In this document: positions 25,770 through 34,301 of the stretch, in pieces
Position numbering within the stretch: position 1 is the stretch's first letter
Layout of the letters: every line of letters starts with the position of its first letter
NCBI GenBank assembly: GCA_021736445.1
Contig: JAIPGA010000007.1
Span: forward strand, 1-54,597
Source: Synergistales bacterium
GTDB lineage: Bacteria > Synergistota > Synergistia > Synergistales > Aminiphilaceae
Direction: 5' to 3'
Length of the DNA stretch: 54,597 nucleotides
Position numbers and translations under genes: made by a program
Notes under the pieces: model-generated
Database searches by the model: none
What the model was told of the DNA's origin: nothing
What the model saw: only the letters and a program-made list of their open reading frames with translations

Positions 25770-25796
25770 GCATTCCAGGGTTGCTTGTGCTTTAAT
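25768..25796 (+). promoter_or_regulatory. Sigma-70 promoter of the osmoprotectant ABC operon
   Basis: TTGCAT (25768-25773), a 17-base spacer and TTTAAT (25791-25796) lie 56 bases before the binding-protein start, directly after the niaP terminator. Confidence 0.6.
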
Positions 25797-25852
25797 AAGC
25801 GCGGTGGTTCGTTAAAGTCGTTACAGAAGAGTGTCGGGAAGGGGTGCACAGA

Positions 25853-26779
25853 ATGAAACGGAGTATGGTTGCTTTTGTTATTGCGGTGGCGATGATAACG
25901 GCGTGCCCGGCCGGCGTGGTCCAGGCTGCCGGGGAGCCGGTGGTGCTGGCGTCGAAGATCGACACCGAGGGGGCGTTGCTGGGCAACATGATGAAGCTTC
26001 TTATGGAGGACGCGGGGATCCCGGTGGAGAACCGGATCTCCCTGGGCCCCACCAATGTGGTGCGCAAGGCGATCCGCACCGGGGAGATCGATCTCTACCC
26101 GGAGTACACCGGCAACGGGGCCTACTTTTTCAACGACACCGGTACGGAGGTCTGGAAGGATCCCGAGCAGGGCTACCGGACGGTGAAGCGGCTCGACGCC
26201 GAGGCCAACGATCTGGTCTGGCTTGAGCCGGCGCCGTCGAACAACACCTGGGCCATCGCCGTCCGGATGGACCTGGCGGAACGGGAAGGGCTGGAGACGC
26301 TGGACGACCTGGCCGCCTACATCAACGAGGGAGGCCGGTTCAAACTGGCCTGTTCCGAGGAGTTCGTCACCCGCCCCGGGACGCTGCCGGCCTTCGAGAA
26401 GACCTACGGCTTCTCGCTGGACAAGGAGCAGCTGCTGATCCTCTCCGGAGGCAACACCGCCCAGACCGAACAGGCCGCAGCGCGGGGGACCAGCGGCGTC
26501 AACGCCGCCATGGCCTACGGCACCGACGGCGCCCTGTCGGCACTGAACCTGCGGGTGCTGGAGGACAACAGGAATGTCCAGCCTGTCTACGAACCGGCGC
26601 CGCTGGTACGGGCCGAAACGCTGGAGGCCTATCCGCAGCTGGAGGAGCTCTTCGCGCCGGTCTTCGCCTCGCTGGACCTCACCACGCTGCAACGGCTCAA
26701 CGCCGCCATCGCCGTGCAGGGCAGGGATCCCGAAGCGGTGGCCCGGGAGTACCTCCGGCAGGAAGGGTTTCTTCCCTAA
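25853..26779 (+). CDS. Glycine betaine/choline-type ABC substrate-binding protein
   Basis: A 308-residue exported binding protein of the OpuAC/OsmF (YehZ) group. The N-terminus is a signal peptide with MITAC, which could act as a lipobox; a conventional cleavage after VQA is the alternative. ASKIDTEGALLGNMMKLLMEDAG (about residues 33-55) and GEIDLYPEYTGNGAYFF (about 80-96) are family landmarks; the latter contributes ligand-binding aromatics. The ATG has AAGGGG about 9 bases upstream. Two permease genes follow, but no ATPase gene, so the importer is incomplete in this operon. The ligand could be a quaternary amine, yet this group includes weak binders with other roles. Confidence 0.88.
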   Translation: MKRSMVAFVIAVAMITACPAGVVQAAGEPVVLASKIDTEGALLGNMMKLLMEDAGIPVENRISLGPTNVVRKAIRTGEIDLYPEYTGNGAYFFNDTGTEVWKDPEQGYRTVKRLDAEANDLVWLEPAPSNNTWAIAVRMDLAEREGLETLDDLAAYINEGGRFKLACSEEFVTRPGTLPAFEKTYGFSLDKEQLLILSGGNTAQTEQAAARGTSGVNAAMAYGTDGALSALNLRVLEDNRNVQPVYEPAPLVRAETLEAYPQLEELFAPVFASLDLTTLQRLNAAIAVQGRDPEAVAREYLRQEGFLP

Positions 26780-26836
26780 CCCTTTGTCCACTGTAGCCTC
26801 TCGATGAATCCTGTGGCGGGAAGAAGGGCGGTCCCT

Positions 26837-28024
26837 GTGCCGAATGCCCAGCGTCGTTTCCGGATCGACAAGGTGGCTCTCTCTGCGGTTGCGCTGGGGA
26901 TCCTCTCGCTGTTGTCCCTCCCGGTGCTGACCGTCAGGGCCTCCCGGCTCTCGGCGGGGGAACCGCTGTTCCTGCGGGAGGTCGCGGGGCTCCCCTCCAT
27001 CATGTTGCTCTGCGCCGGGTGGGGGATCCTGCTGCTGCACGTGAACCACCGCCACCACAGTCGCGGCTGGTCCCGGAGGGCCCAGCTGGCAGCGGTGCTG
27101 ATGGTGCTGGGGACACTGTTGCTGTTGGGGGAGTGGGCGTCGTCGCTGATCCCGCCGGACCGGCCCTACACCCGGGTCTCCATCGCCTCCGGCGGGTGGC
27201 TGCAGCTTGCGGCGGGGGTGGTCTTCGTCTTTTCGGCCTGCACCCGTCTGGGGAACGACCGGGCCTGTCTGTTCCTCAAGGGGATGCTCGCCGCCGGTGT
27301 GGTGCTGCTCTTTCTCTCCGGGGCCATGGAGGGGCTGTCGATCATGCGGGAGCTGGCCAACAAGGAAGCGCGCTTCCTGGCGGAGCTGCGGCGCCATCTC
27401 GCCCTGGTGGGCGGTGCGGTGAGTGCGGGAACCACTGTGGGGGTGCCGCTGGGGATTCTGGTGCAGCGCCGCCCCCGTTTCCGCCGGGTGGTGCTTCCCG
27501 CCGTCCATCTTGTCCAGACCGTCCCCAGCCTGGCCCTCTTCGGGCTGTTCATGACGCCGCTGGCGCTCGCGGCGGCGGCCTGGCCGCTGCTCCGGAGTCT
27601 GAATGTCGGCGGCATCGGCTGGGCGCCGGCCTTCCTTGCCCTGGCGCTCTATTCGCTTTTACCCATTGTCCGGAACACCTACGCCGCCTTCGACAGCGTG
27701 CCGCCCTTTCTCAAGCAGGCCGGCAGAGGCATGGGGATGAACGTGGTCCAGCTTTTTGGGAGGGTGGAGGTGCCGCTGGCGCTGCCGGTGGTCCTGGCGG
27801 GAGTGCGGACCTCGGCGGTCCAGGCGGTGGGCAACACCGCCGTGGCGGCGCTCATCGGAGCCGGCGGACTGGGCAGCTTCATCTTCCAGGGGCTCGGCGA
27901 GGCCGCGCCGGATCTGATCCTCCTGGGGGCGTTGCCCATCATCCTTCTGGCGGTGCTGGTCGACCGGGGGATGCAGCTGGCGACACGTCTGGTCTCGCCG
28001 CGGGTGCGGCCGGGGGGTGAATGA
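26837..28024 (+). CDS. ABC transporter permease (YehY-like)
   Basis: A 395-residue permease, large for the family. The N-terminal ~190 residues add about four membrane segments. The C-terminal ~200 residues are the classic binding-protein-dependent permease domain with AVSAGTTVGVPLGILV, a VQTVPSLALFGLF helix and the cytoplasmic coupling segment AGRGMGMNVVQLFGRVEVPLALP. The extra N-terminal membrane domain matches the YehY branch of osmoprotectant importers. The GTG at 26837 has AAGAAGGG 8 bases upstream; an in-frame ATG at 26804 lacks an SD and would add 11 residues. It lies between the binding protein and a second permease. Confidence 0.87.
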   Translation: MPNAQRRFRIDKVALSAVALGILSLLSLPVLTVRASRLSAGEPLFLREVAGLPSIMLLCAGWGILLLHVNHRHHSRGWSRRAQLAAVLMVLGTLLLLGEWASSLIPPDRPYTRVSIASGGWLQLAAGVVFVFSACTRLGNDRACLFLKGMLAAGVVLLFLSGAMEGLSIMRELANKEARFLAELRRHLALVGGAVSAGTTVGVPLGILVQRRPRFRRVVLPAVHLVQTVPSLALFGLFMTPLALAAAAWPLLRSLNVGGIGWAPAFLALALYSLLPIVRNTYAAFDSVPPFLKQAGRGMGMNVVQLFGRVEVPLALPVVLAGVRTSAVQAVGNTAVAALIGAGGLGSFIFQGLGEAAPDLILLGALPIILLAVLVDRGMQLATRLVSPRVRPGGE

Positions 28025-28025
28025 G

Positions 28026-28751
28026 ATGACGGGGCGCCGATCCAGCTGTCTCTTCGGCCTTTTCCTGGTTGCGGCCGTCCTGTCGCTGCTTTTGGTCTTC
28101 CCGGGATTCTGGGAACACCTCGGCCGATGGCTCTTCCCCGGAGAAGCGCGCTATCTCTACCAGCGGGAGAGTGCGGCCGTGCTGGTCCGGCAGCATCTCT
28201 TCTATGTGCTGCTCTCCTGCGGAGCGGCGGTGGCCGTGGGGATGACCCTGGGGGTTGTGGTGACCCGTCCCTTCGGCAGCGACTTCCGGGATCTGGTGAA
28301 CAGCGCCGCCTCCATGGGGCAGACCTTTCCCCCCGTGGCGGTGCTGGCCCTCAGCGTTCCCCTCCTGGGTTTCGGCACGCCGCCGCTGCTGCTGGCGCTG
28401 GTGCTCTACAGTGTGCTGCCGGTGGTCCGCAACACCATCGCCGGGATCGAGAGCGTCGACCCGGTGCTGACGGAGGCGGCCCGGGGCCTGGGGATGGGGC
28501 CCTGGCAGGTGCTGGCCAGGGTGGAGCTGCCGCTCTCCCTGGGGATCATCATGGCGGGCGTGCGGACCGCGGCGATCATCAACGTGGGGACGGCCACCCT
28601 GGGCGCCACGGTGGGTGCCGGCGGACTGGGCGTTCCCATCATCTCCGGTCTGGTGAACGACAACCCCGCCCTGATCCTCCAGGGGGCCCTGCTGGCGGCG
28701 CTGCTGGCGATCCTTGTGGATCGGGCGCTTGACCTGGTGGAGCGGCGATGA
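28026..28751 (+). CDS. ABC transporter permease (YehW/OpuCB-like)
   Basis: A 241-residue permease with about five or six membrane helices. The coupling segment AARGLGMGPWQVLARVELPLSLG and the preceding VLYSVLPVVRNTIAGIE are typical of glycine-betaine-type permeases. It would pair with the larger permease encoded just upstream (one base between stop and the chosen GTGA/ATG region). ATG 28026 is preferred since GGGGGGTGA lies 7 bases upstream. A T-tailed hairpin after it ends the operon, confirming that no ATPase gene follows. Confidence 0.9.
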   Translation: MTGRRSSCLFGLFLVAAVLSLLLVFPGFWEHLGRWLFPGEARYLYQRESAAVLVRQHLFYVLLSCGAAVAVGMTLGVVVTRPFGSDFRDLVNSAASMGQTFPPVAVLALSVPLLGFGTPPLLLALVLYSVLPVVRNTIAGIESVDPVLTEAARGLGMGPWQVLARVELPLSLGIIMAGVRTAAIINVGTATLGATVGAGGLGVPIISGLVNDNPALILQGALLAALLAILVDRALDLVERR

Positions 28752-28808
28752 CGGGCTGCAGGGCTTTGCCGGGGATTGCGCCGGAATCGCGAATACAGAT
28801 GGACCCTG

Positions 28809-28834
28809 CGGCAACACGTAGTGTTGTCGTTTTT
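28809..28834 (+). terminator. Rho-independent terminator of the ABC operon
   Basis: A 9-bp stem (28809-28817 with 28821-28829, one G-T pair) with a 3-base loop is followed by TTTTT, 58 bases after the last permease stop. Confidence 0.75.
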
Positions 28835-28842
28835 GGTATAGT

Positions 28843-28872
28843 TTGGAAAATAGTCCAGAGATATACTATAAT
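28843..28872 (+). promoter_or_regulatory. Sigma-70 promoter of tdh-kbl
   Basis: TTGGAA (28843-28848), an 18-base spacer and a perfect TATAAT (28867-28872) lie 69 bases before the tdh start, just after the preceding terminator. Confidence 0.7.
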
Positions 28873-28940
28873 AAGGATGGAGAAGCGAGCTTTTTGTCGC
28901 AACCGGTTGATCTGATCTGTGCACGGAAAGGGGTGAGCCG

Positions 28941-29918
28941 ATGAAACGGATTCTTGTTGACGGGGCCTTCGGGCAGATCGGCGTCGAGCTGGTCCGGAGG
29001 TTGCGGGAGGTCTACGGGGCTTCCGGTGTGCTGGCCACCAGCATCCGGGACAAGGGGATCGATCTGGGGGACGGTCCCTTCGCGCTGCTGGATGTCCGGG
29101 ACCCATCCCGGATGGCCGAGCTGGTGCAGCGCCACAGGGCGGATACCATCATCCATCTTGCCGGCATCCTCTCGGCCAGGGCCGAAGAGCAGCCCCAGCC
29201 GGCCTGGGATGTGAATGTCAACGGGCTGAAGGTTGCCCTGGAGGTGGCCCGCCGGGAGGACTGTTCCCTCTTTTTCCCCAGCTCCATCGCCGCCTTCGGC
29301 GGCGCCACGCCGAAGCGCAGGACCCCGCAGGATACCATCCAGCGGCCCTCCACCATCTACGGGATCGCCAAACTGACCGGCGAACTGCTCTGTGACTACT
29401 ACCACAGCAGATACGGCGTGGACACCCGGGGGGTGCGCTTCCCGGGACTGATCTCCTGCGTCACGCCCCCGGGCGGGGGCACCACCGACTACGCCGTGTG
29501 GATCTTCTACGAGGCCTTGCAAAGGGGGCGGTACAGCTCCTTTATCGCGCCGGGGACCTCCATGGACATGATGTACATGCCCGACGCCCTGGACAGCGTC
29601 ATCCAGCTGATGGAGGCGGATCCCTCGGGGCTGGTCCACCGGAACGCCTTCAACGTCACCGCCATGAGCTTCGCTCCCGAGGAGCTGGCCGCGGCGATCC
29701 GGCGCCGCCTCCCGGAATTCGTCATGGACTATGACGTAGACCCGGCCCGCCAGGCCATCGCCGATTCCTGGCCGGACTCGCTGGACGACAGCGCCGCCCG
29801 CGAGGAGTGGGGCTGGAATCCCCGGTACGACCTGGAGGCCATGACCGACGACATGCTCAGGCGGCTTTCCGCGAAGCTCGACATCCCGATTGATGGGAAC
29901 CCACAGGGAGGTGCGTAG
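28941..29918 (+). CDS. L-threonine 3-dehydrogenase, SDR/epimerase type
   Basis: A 325-residue NAD-dependent dehydrogenase of the extended SDR fold. The Rossmann motif is DGAFGQIGVELV near residue 7, and the catalytic pair is YGIAK near residue 140 with upstream SSIAAFG supplying the serine/threonine. TSMDMMYMPDALDS matches the SDR-type threonine dehydrogenases rather than sugar epimerases. It would oxidise L-threonine to 2-amino-3-ketobutyrate. The next gene, one base downstream, encodes the CoA-dependent lyase that uses this unstable product, which strongly supports the call. The ATG has AAAGGGG upstream. Confidence 0.88.
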   Translation: MKRILVDGAFGQIGVELVRRLREVYGASGVLATSIRDKGIDLGDGPFALLDVRDPSRMAELVQRHRADTIIHLAGILSARAEEQPQPAWDVNVNGLKVALEVARREDCSLFFPSSIAAFGGATPKRRTPQDTIQRPSTIYGIAKLTGELLCDYYHSRYGVDTRGVRFPGLISCVTPPGGGTTDYAVWIFYEALQRGRYSSFIAPGTSMDMMYMPDALDSVIQLMEADPSGLVHRNAFNVTAMSFAPEELAAAIRRRLPEFVMDYDVDPARQAIADSWPDSLDDSAAREEWGWNPRYDLEAMTDDMLRRLSAKLDIPIDGNPQGGA

Positions 29919-29919
29919 G

Positions 29920-31140
29920 ATGCTGGACAGACTGGAACAGCGTTTGCGGCAGGATCTCGCGGCCCTCCGCGAGGAGGGACGCGACAAGGGCGCGGAAGCG
30001 GTGATCGTGGGCGTCAGAAAGCCCGAGGGTCCCAGCGGCCCGCGGTACCTCATCGAGGGCTACGGCGACCGTCCCTTCATCCGGATGAACGCCAACGCCT
30101 ATCTGGGGATGGGTCTCCGCGAGGAGCTGCACACCGCGGAATCCGAGGAAGCGGCCCGATCCGGTGTCGGCCCCGGGGCCGTGCGGTTCATCTCCGGTAC
30201 CTTCGAGGCCCACCGGCGGCTGGAGAAAAGGATCGCCGCCTTCCACGGCCGGGAGGAGGCCATCATCTTCAACGCCGCCTACACCACCGTCGGCGGCGTG
30301 CTGACCTCGCTGCTGGACAAGGAGACGGCGGTCATCAGCGACGAGCTCAACCACAACTGCATCATCAACGCCATCCGGATGGCCCGGCCCGGGAGCAAGG
30401 CCATCTACCGCCACAACAGCGTGGCCGAACTGGAAGAGAAGATCAGGGAGGCCGAAGGAGCCCGGCGTCTGGTGGTGGTCACCGACGGCATCTTCAGCAT
30501 GCGGGGCGACCACGCGCCGCTGGCGGAGCTCCAGCGCATGGTGGACAGCTACAGCGACGGCTTTCCCGAGGGCGCGCTGCTCATGGTGGACGATTCCCAC
30601 GGCGTGGGCGCCTTCGGGGCCACCGGACGGGGCACCGAGGAGCACACCGGCGCACGGGTGGACCTGCTGGTGGGGACCCTGGGCAAGGCCTTCGGCGTCA
30701 ACGGCGGCTATCTCGCCGCCTCAGAGACGGTGGTCACCTACCTCCGCGAGAAGGCGCCCATGTACATCTACTCCAACCCCGTTTCTCCCGGCGAGGCCGC
30801 CGCGGCGACCACCGCCATCGATCTCCTGGACAGCGACAGAGGCCAGGCGGTGCTCGACCATCTCAAGGCCATGACCGGGCGCTTCGAGGCGGGGCTGCAG
30901 AAGCTGGGCTTCGAGGTCATCGAAGGGGAGCACCCGGTGGTGCCGCTGATGGTGCGGGACACGCGGAAGACCGCCGAACTGGTCAAGTGGCTCACCGACC
31001 ACGGCGTCCTGGCCACGGGGCTCAACTACCCCGTGGTCCCCGCCGGCGACGAGGAGATCCGCTTCCAGGTCTGCGCCGACCACACCGAGGCCGATATCGA
31101 CAGCGTGCTGGGCGTTCTGGAGGCATACCCAGAAAGATAA
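29920..31140 (+). CDS. kbl: Glycine C-acetyltransferase (2-amino-3-ketobutyrate CoA ligase)
   Basis: A 406-residue PLP enzyme of the alpha-oxoamine synthase family. It would convert 2-amino-3-ketobutyrate plus CoA to glycine and acetyl-CoA. Visible landmarks are NANAYLGMG near residue 50, SGVGPGAVRFISGTFEAHRRLE (about 85-105), the cofactor-binding VDDSHGVGAFGATGRGT (about 225-241) and GTLGKAFGVNGGY, whose lysine forms the Schiff base (about residue 254). Length is normal. The ATG at 29920 has AGGGAGGTG 6 bases upstream. It follows the threonine dehydrogenase by one base. Related enzymes such as KBL-like aminoketone synthases are excluded mainly by context. Confidence 0.92.
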   Translation: MLDRLEQRLRQDLAALREEGRDKGAEAVIVGVRKPEGPSGPRYLIEGYGDRPFIRMNANAYLGMGLREELHTAESEEAARSGVGPGAVRFISGTFEAHRRLEKRIAAFHGREEAIIFNAAYTTVGGVLTSLLDKETAVISDELNHNCIINAIRMARPGSKAIYRHNSVAELEEKIREAEGARRLVVVTDGIFSMRGDHAPLAELQRMVDSYSDGFPEGALLMVDDSHGVGAFGATGRGTEEHTGARVDLLVGTLGKAFGVNGGYLAASETVVTYLREKAPMYIYSNPVSPGEAAAATTAIDLLDSDRGQAVLDHLKAMTGRFEAGLQKLGFEVIEGEHPVVPLMVRDTRKTAELVKWLTDHGVLATGLNYPVVPAGDEEIRFQVCADHTEADIDSVLGVLEAYPER

Positions 31141-31274
31141 GAAGCAACTGTTGTCTCCGGATGTGGTTCTTCGGGGTTGCAACCGGTGACATGTGGGGGA
31201 TTGCTCGATACGGCGTGCGGTGCGTTCGATACTTTCAAGGTCACCGCCGCCGTTGCCCTGAACCTTTGCCGATG

Positions 31275-31570
31275 TCACAGCTCACGCTGATCAACCAAAG
31301 ACCAGAGAAGGCCCGCTATGTACACAGAGGGACGATAGCAATCTGACTGTAATTCCTCTCTTCGATGTCTCGGTTTCGGCCCATAGGCCCACCTTAGATC
31401 TTCCATGCGGGAAAGCCGTTTGGGCTCGAAGGGTGCCCCCTTTGCTGTCGTTGCCTGACCGGGGTCGAGGATGTGGGTGCTTTCGGAAATGCAAGGCTGG
31501 CACTTGAAGCAGTCCACCACAGCATTGACGGCTCGGGTCTGTAAATCCTGAGGTTTAATTTCAGCTTCAT
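31275..31570 (-). pseudogene. Type III restriction enzyme (Res) N-terminal remnant
   Basis: An ATG overlaps the rhuM stop (ATGA) and reads MKLKLN, then a frameshift leads into PQDLQTRAVNAVVDCF and CISESTHILDPGQ, which resemble the opening of type III restriction Res subunits (usually MKLKF, then QTxAVNAVVDCF). The similarity runs to about RLSRMEDL, and the frame then continues without recognisable sequence to a TGA at 31275. Less than a tenth of a normal ~900-residue Res remains, and the helicase and nuclease domains are gone. The identification comes from remembered family N-termini and would need a search. Confidence 0.6.
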
Positions 31571-32604
31571 TCTTTCCCCTCTTCGATCTCCTTGATTACC
31601 CGGTCGAAGTCGCTTTCGAAGAGCTGGTCCTGGACGAAGCGATAGGCCTCAAATTCTGTTTCCGCCTTTTCTTTGGCGATACGAGCTGTTATTTTGCCGC
31701 TGTTGTAAAGGATGTCCCGATTGTCGAACTCGAGAAACAGATCAAGACGTTGAGCCCAATCCTCCATGGTCATGGGGATCTTCCGCCGGGCACGTTCCTC
31801 GGCGAGGTCAAGGTAGGCATTGACAATACGTCCCAGGGATGCCAGTTCTTCACGATTCAGGTAATTCTTGGCAACCGAGACGTCGGATTTCAGGATTTTA
31901 CCGTCAGGGGCATTCTTCCAGGAGGTGAGCCCCATGTGTTCTTTGTTGCGGTCTGCCCGTTCTGCGATGAGTTCTGCTGCGGTATGCCCGTGAATGGCGA
32001 AATGGAGTTTATTCTGCACTTTGGCAAAGAACTCTCGGGTCGTCGGGGCATCCTTATTGTAGTCCACACTGGTGGCGTAGATATCGGTGATCTTCTGGTA
32101 GAATCGCCGTTCGCTGAGCCGGATTTCCCGAATCTCTTCCAGCAGTCGTTCGAAGTAGTCCTCTCCCAGAAAAGCCCCGTTCTCCATCCTTTCTCTGTCC
32201 AGGACATACCCCCGGATAGCGAAGGCGCTCAGTACCTTGGTGGCCCACTGCCGGAACTGTGTTGCCCGTATCGAATTGACGCGATAGCCCACAGAGATGA
32301 TGACGTCCAGGTTGTAGTAGGTCACCTTCCTTGCAACTTCCCGGGCGCCCTCCTGTCGAACTGTCCGGAATTTCCGGATAGTTGACTCCTCCGTCAATTC
32401 CCCCGATGCGTAAATGTTTTTGAGGTGCTCGCTGATGGTGCGGACATTCACATCGAACAGTGTGGCCATGAGTTTCTGGGTCAGCCAGATGGTCTTGTCC
32501 TGGCAGCGGACCTCGATGCTCTCGGAACCGGCCTGGGCGGTGAAGGTCAGAAACTCGGCCGTACTGTTGCGGATCAGTTTTTTTTCGCTTTCTTCGGCGG
32601 TCAT
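31567..32604 (-). CDS. rhuM: Virulence RhuM family protein
   Basis: A 345-residue cytoplasmic RhuM protein. The N-terminal IWLTQKLMATLFDVNVRTISEHLKNIYASGEL is the family's DNA-binding-like helix-turn-helix. SVGYRVNSIRATQFRQWATKVL and RRFYQKITDIYATSVDYNKDAPTTREFFAKVQNKLHFA follow in the normal order, and the length is full. The molecular function is unknown; homologues often lie beside or within restriction-modification loci. Here it is still coupled by ATGA overlaps to the stump of a type III mod upstream and the stump of res downstream, so it has outlived its locus. Its base composition is more AT-rich than its neighbours, consistent with horizontal origin. Confidence 0.9.
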   Translation of the reverse strand: MTAEESEKKLIRNSTAEFLTFTAQAGSESIEVRCQDKTIWLTQKLMATLFDVNVRTISEHLKNIYASGELTEESTIRKFRTVRQEGAREVARKVTYYNLDVIISVGYRVNSIRATQFRQWATKVLSAFAIRGYVLDRERMENGAFLGEDYFERLLEEIREIRLSERRFYQKITDIYATSVDYNKDAPTTREFFAKVQNKLHFAIHGHTAAELIAERADRNKEHMGLTSWKNAPDGKILKSDVSVAKNYLNREELASLGRIVNAYLDLAEERARRKIPMTMEDWAQRLDLFLEFDNRDILYNSGKITARIAKEKAETEFEAYRFVQDQLFESDFDRVIKEIEEGKE

Positions 32605-32699
32605 AGCGTTTTCACCTCGGTGGAAGGGGAGAGTGCCTTGAAAAATTGTTCGACGCTGATCTTCATGCTGTTGTTGGAGTAGCCTGCGTCGCTGTGTCT
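32601..32699 (-). pseudogene. Type III methyltransferase (Mod) C-terminal remnant
   Basis: The last 33 codons of a reading frame end in a TGA that overlaps the rhuM ATG. The residues include GYSNNSMKISVEQFF and LSPSTEVKTL, which resemble the conserved C-terminus of type III adenine methyltransferases. The frame is cut at 32699 exactly where an IS21-type end begins, so the insertion or a later deletion removed the rest of mod. Confidence 0.6.
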
Positions 32700-33060
32700 T
32701 GTGCTACCCCCAAATCCCCAGGTTGCAAAGGTTTTCCCCAGTGGTTGGATGGGGATTTCTACCTACGTCTTGGTGCGCATCTCGGTGCGAATGAGCGAAT
32801 CCCGCACCCGGTTGCTTGGGCCATCGAAAAGCAGCAGATAACTGTGGTGTGTCGACCTGTTGATGATGGCTGCCTTGAAGCCGTAAGATTCCTTGAAGTG
32901 CAGGAAGTCCTCCGTCAGCTCCCGCCCACTGCTCCTTGAGAACGGCGGTAACGATGGTGGAACGGTTGTCGAACCAGAGACGACTGGGTACGCCTCCCAG
33001 GTGCTCAAAAAACCTCCGCATACCGTTCCACCCCTTTGCGTTATGCAACAAACACAGTCT
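32700..33060 (-). mobile_element. Internally deleted IS21-family element
   Basis: The left boundary is an IS21-type terminal repeat at 32700-32719 (TGTGCTACCCCCAAATCCCC), with related subterminal repeats to about 32755. Inside, the minus strand encodes IstA-like RRFFEHLGGVPSRLWFDN and, after a frameshift near 32930, RELTEDFLHFKESYGFKAA. This runs straight into IstB-like THHSYLLLFDGPSNRV and a stop at 32763. The middle of istA and most of istB are missing, and no matching right-hand repeat was found, so the element is dead. Confidence 0.72.
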
Positions 33061-33188
33061 CCAGTATTCGTTAGAATACCATATATCGAAGAGATTGCGG
33101 GAACGTTATCGAGTGGTGCACGTCGTCGGTGGTATCGCTCAGTGCCGGCATTTGGTTTGACATTCCAGCGATGCTCGCATAAGCATAC

Positions 33189-33217
33189 TTGACAGCAGGG
33201 GGTGCCTTGGGTAGATT
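33189..33217 (+). promoter_or_regulatory. Sigma-70 promoter of glutaminase
   Basis: A consensus TTGACA (33189-33194), a 17-base spacer and TAGATT (33212-33217) lie 36 bases before the chosen start codon. Confidence 0.7.
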
Positions 33218-33253
33218 GCCGTGCATCACGAGAGGAACGAGGTGGCGACAATC

Positions 33254-34171
33254 ATGCAGGAAACACTCCATTCCATAGCCGACCGGTGCCGGGGGCTGCA
33301 CCGGCAAGGCACGGTCGCACGGTACATCCCCGAACTGGCCAAGGCTCCTGCCGATCTCTTTGCGCTCTCCGCGGCGGATGTCTCGGGGGAGCGCTGGTCC
33401 GCAGGCCGGTTTGAGCATCCCTTTACGATGCAGTCCATCTCCAAGGTGGTGACCCTCCTTCTGGCTCTGACCGAGCTGGGCGAGGAAGAGGTCTTCCGAC
33501 ATGTGGGGCGCAACCCCTCGTCGGATCCCTTCAACTCCATCATGCGTCTGGAGATGGCTGATCCCCACCGGCCCCAGAATCCGCTGATCAACGCCGGGGC
33601 GATCGCGGTCACCTCCCTGCTGCCCTTCCCCGGTGCGGAGGAGCGCTCCCGGGCCATCCTCTCCTTTGCCCGCCGTCTGACCGGCAATCCCGCGCTCGCC
33701 GTCGACGACGGGACCTTCCGGTCCGAGCGGGAGACCGGCGACAGAAACCGGTCGCTTGCCTATTTCCTGAAGAGTCTGGGGAATCTGGAAGGGGATCCCT
33801 GTGAGGTGCTGGAGGCCTATTTCAGGCAGTGCAGCATCCTGGTGACCACGGAGGACCTGGCGATGCTCGGGGCCACCCTTGCTTCCGGCGGCGTCTGTCC
33901 CGCCACGGGGGAGCGGGTGGTCGCCCCGCGGGCCTGCCGGATCGCGCTTGCCCTGATGGTCACCTGCGGCCTCTACGATGGCTCCGGGGAGTTCGCCGTA
34001 CGGGTCGGGCTCCCGGCGAAGAGCGGCGTGGCCGGAGGGATCGTCGCTGTGGTGCCGGAACGTATGGGGATCGCCGTCTGCGGGCCGGCGCTCGATGGGC
34101 GGGGGAACTCCGTGAGCGGCATGCGGGCCCTCGAGTTGCTCTCGGAGGAGCGCAGCCTCCGGGTCTTCTGA
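33254..34171 (+). CDS. glsA: Glutaminase (GlsA family)
   Basis: A 305-residue glutaminase of the beta-lactamase-like serine hydrolase fold, making glutamate and ammonia from glutamine. FTMQSISKVVTLLLAL (about residues 58-73) carries the catalytic Ser-x-x-Lys. NPLINAGAIAVTSLL near residue 110 and AKSGVAGGIVAVVPE near 255 are further family blocks with active-site asparagine and Lys-Ser residues. The ATG at 33254 has GAGGTGG about 8 bases upstream; a GTG at 33242 is an alternative. The gene has its own promoter and a terminator, so it is monocistronic. It fits glutamine fermentation. Confidence 0.95.
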   Translation: MQETLHSIADRCRGLHRQGTVARYIPELAKAPADLFALSAADVSGERWSAGRFEHPFTMQSISKVVTLLLALTELGEEEVFRHVGRNPSSDPFNSIMRLEMADPHRPQNPLINAGAIAVTSLLPFPGAEERSRAILSFARRLTGNPALAVDDGTFRSERETGDRNRSLAYFLKSLGNLEGDPCEVLEAYFRQCSILVTTEDLAMLGATLASGGVCPATGERVVAPRACRIALALMVTCGLYDGSGEFAVRVGLPAKSGVAGGIVAVVPERMGIAVCGPALDGRGNSVSGMRALELLSEERSLRVF

Positions 34172-34207
34172 GGAGGTCCGCCTGCGGAAGGTTGGTCTCC
34201 TTGGTGC

Positions 34208-34279
34208 GGTTGCCCTGCCCCTCAGGGAAAGCAGGGCAACCGGGGAGAGGGGTGCGCTCCAGGCATCCCTCTCCCCGGT
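34208..34279. terminator. Two hairpins between convergent glsA and glcD
   Basis: The first pairs 34208-34218 with 34231-34241. The second is a perfect 13-bp stem (34239-34251 with 34267-34279) followed on the plus strand by TTTT, and probably ends transcripts from both sides. The two overlap by three bases. Confidence 0.75.
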
Positions 34280-34301
34280 TTTGGAAGGCAAGCGGACGCC
34301 G

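Noticed and set aside
33064-33079. A 6+6 bp inverted repeat (GTATTC/GAATAC) as the missing IS21 right end
   Set aside because: It bears no resemblance to the TGTGCTACCCCC end at 32700.
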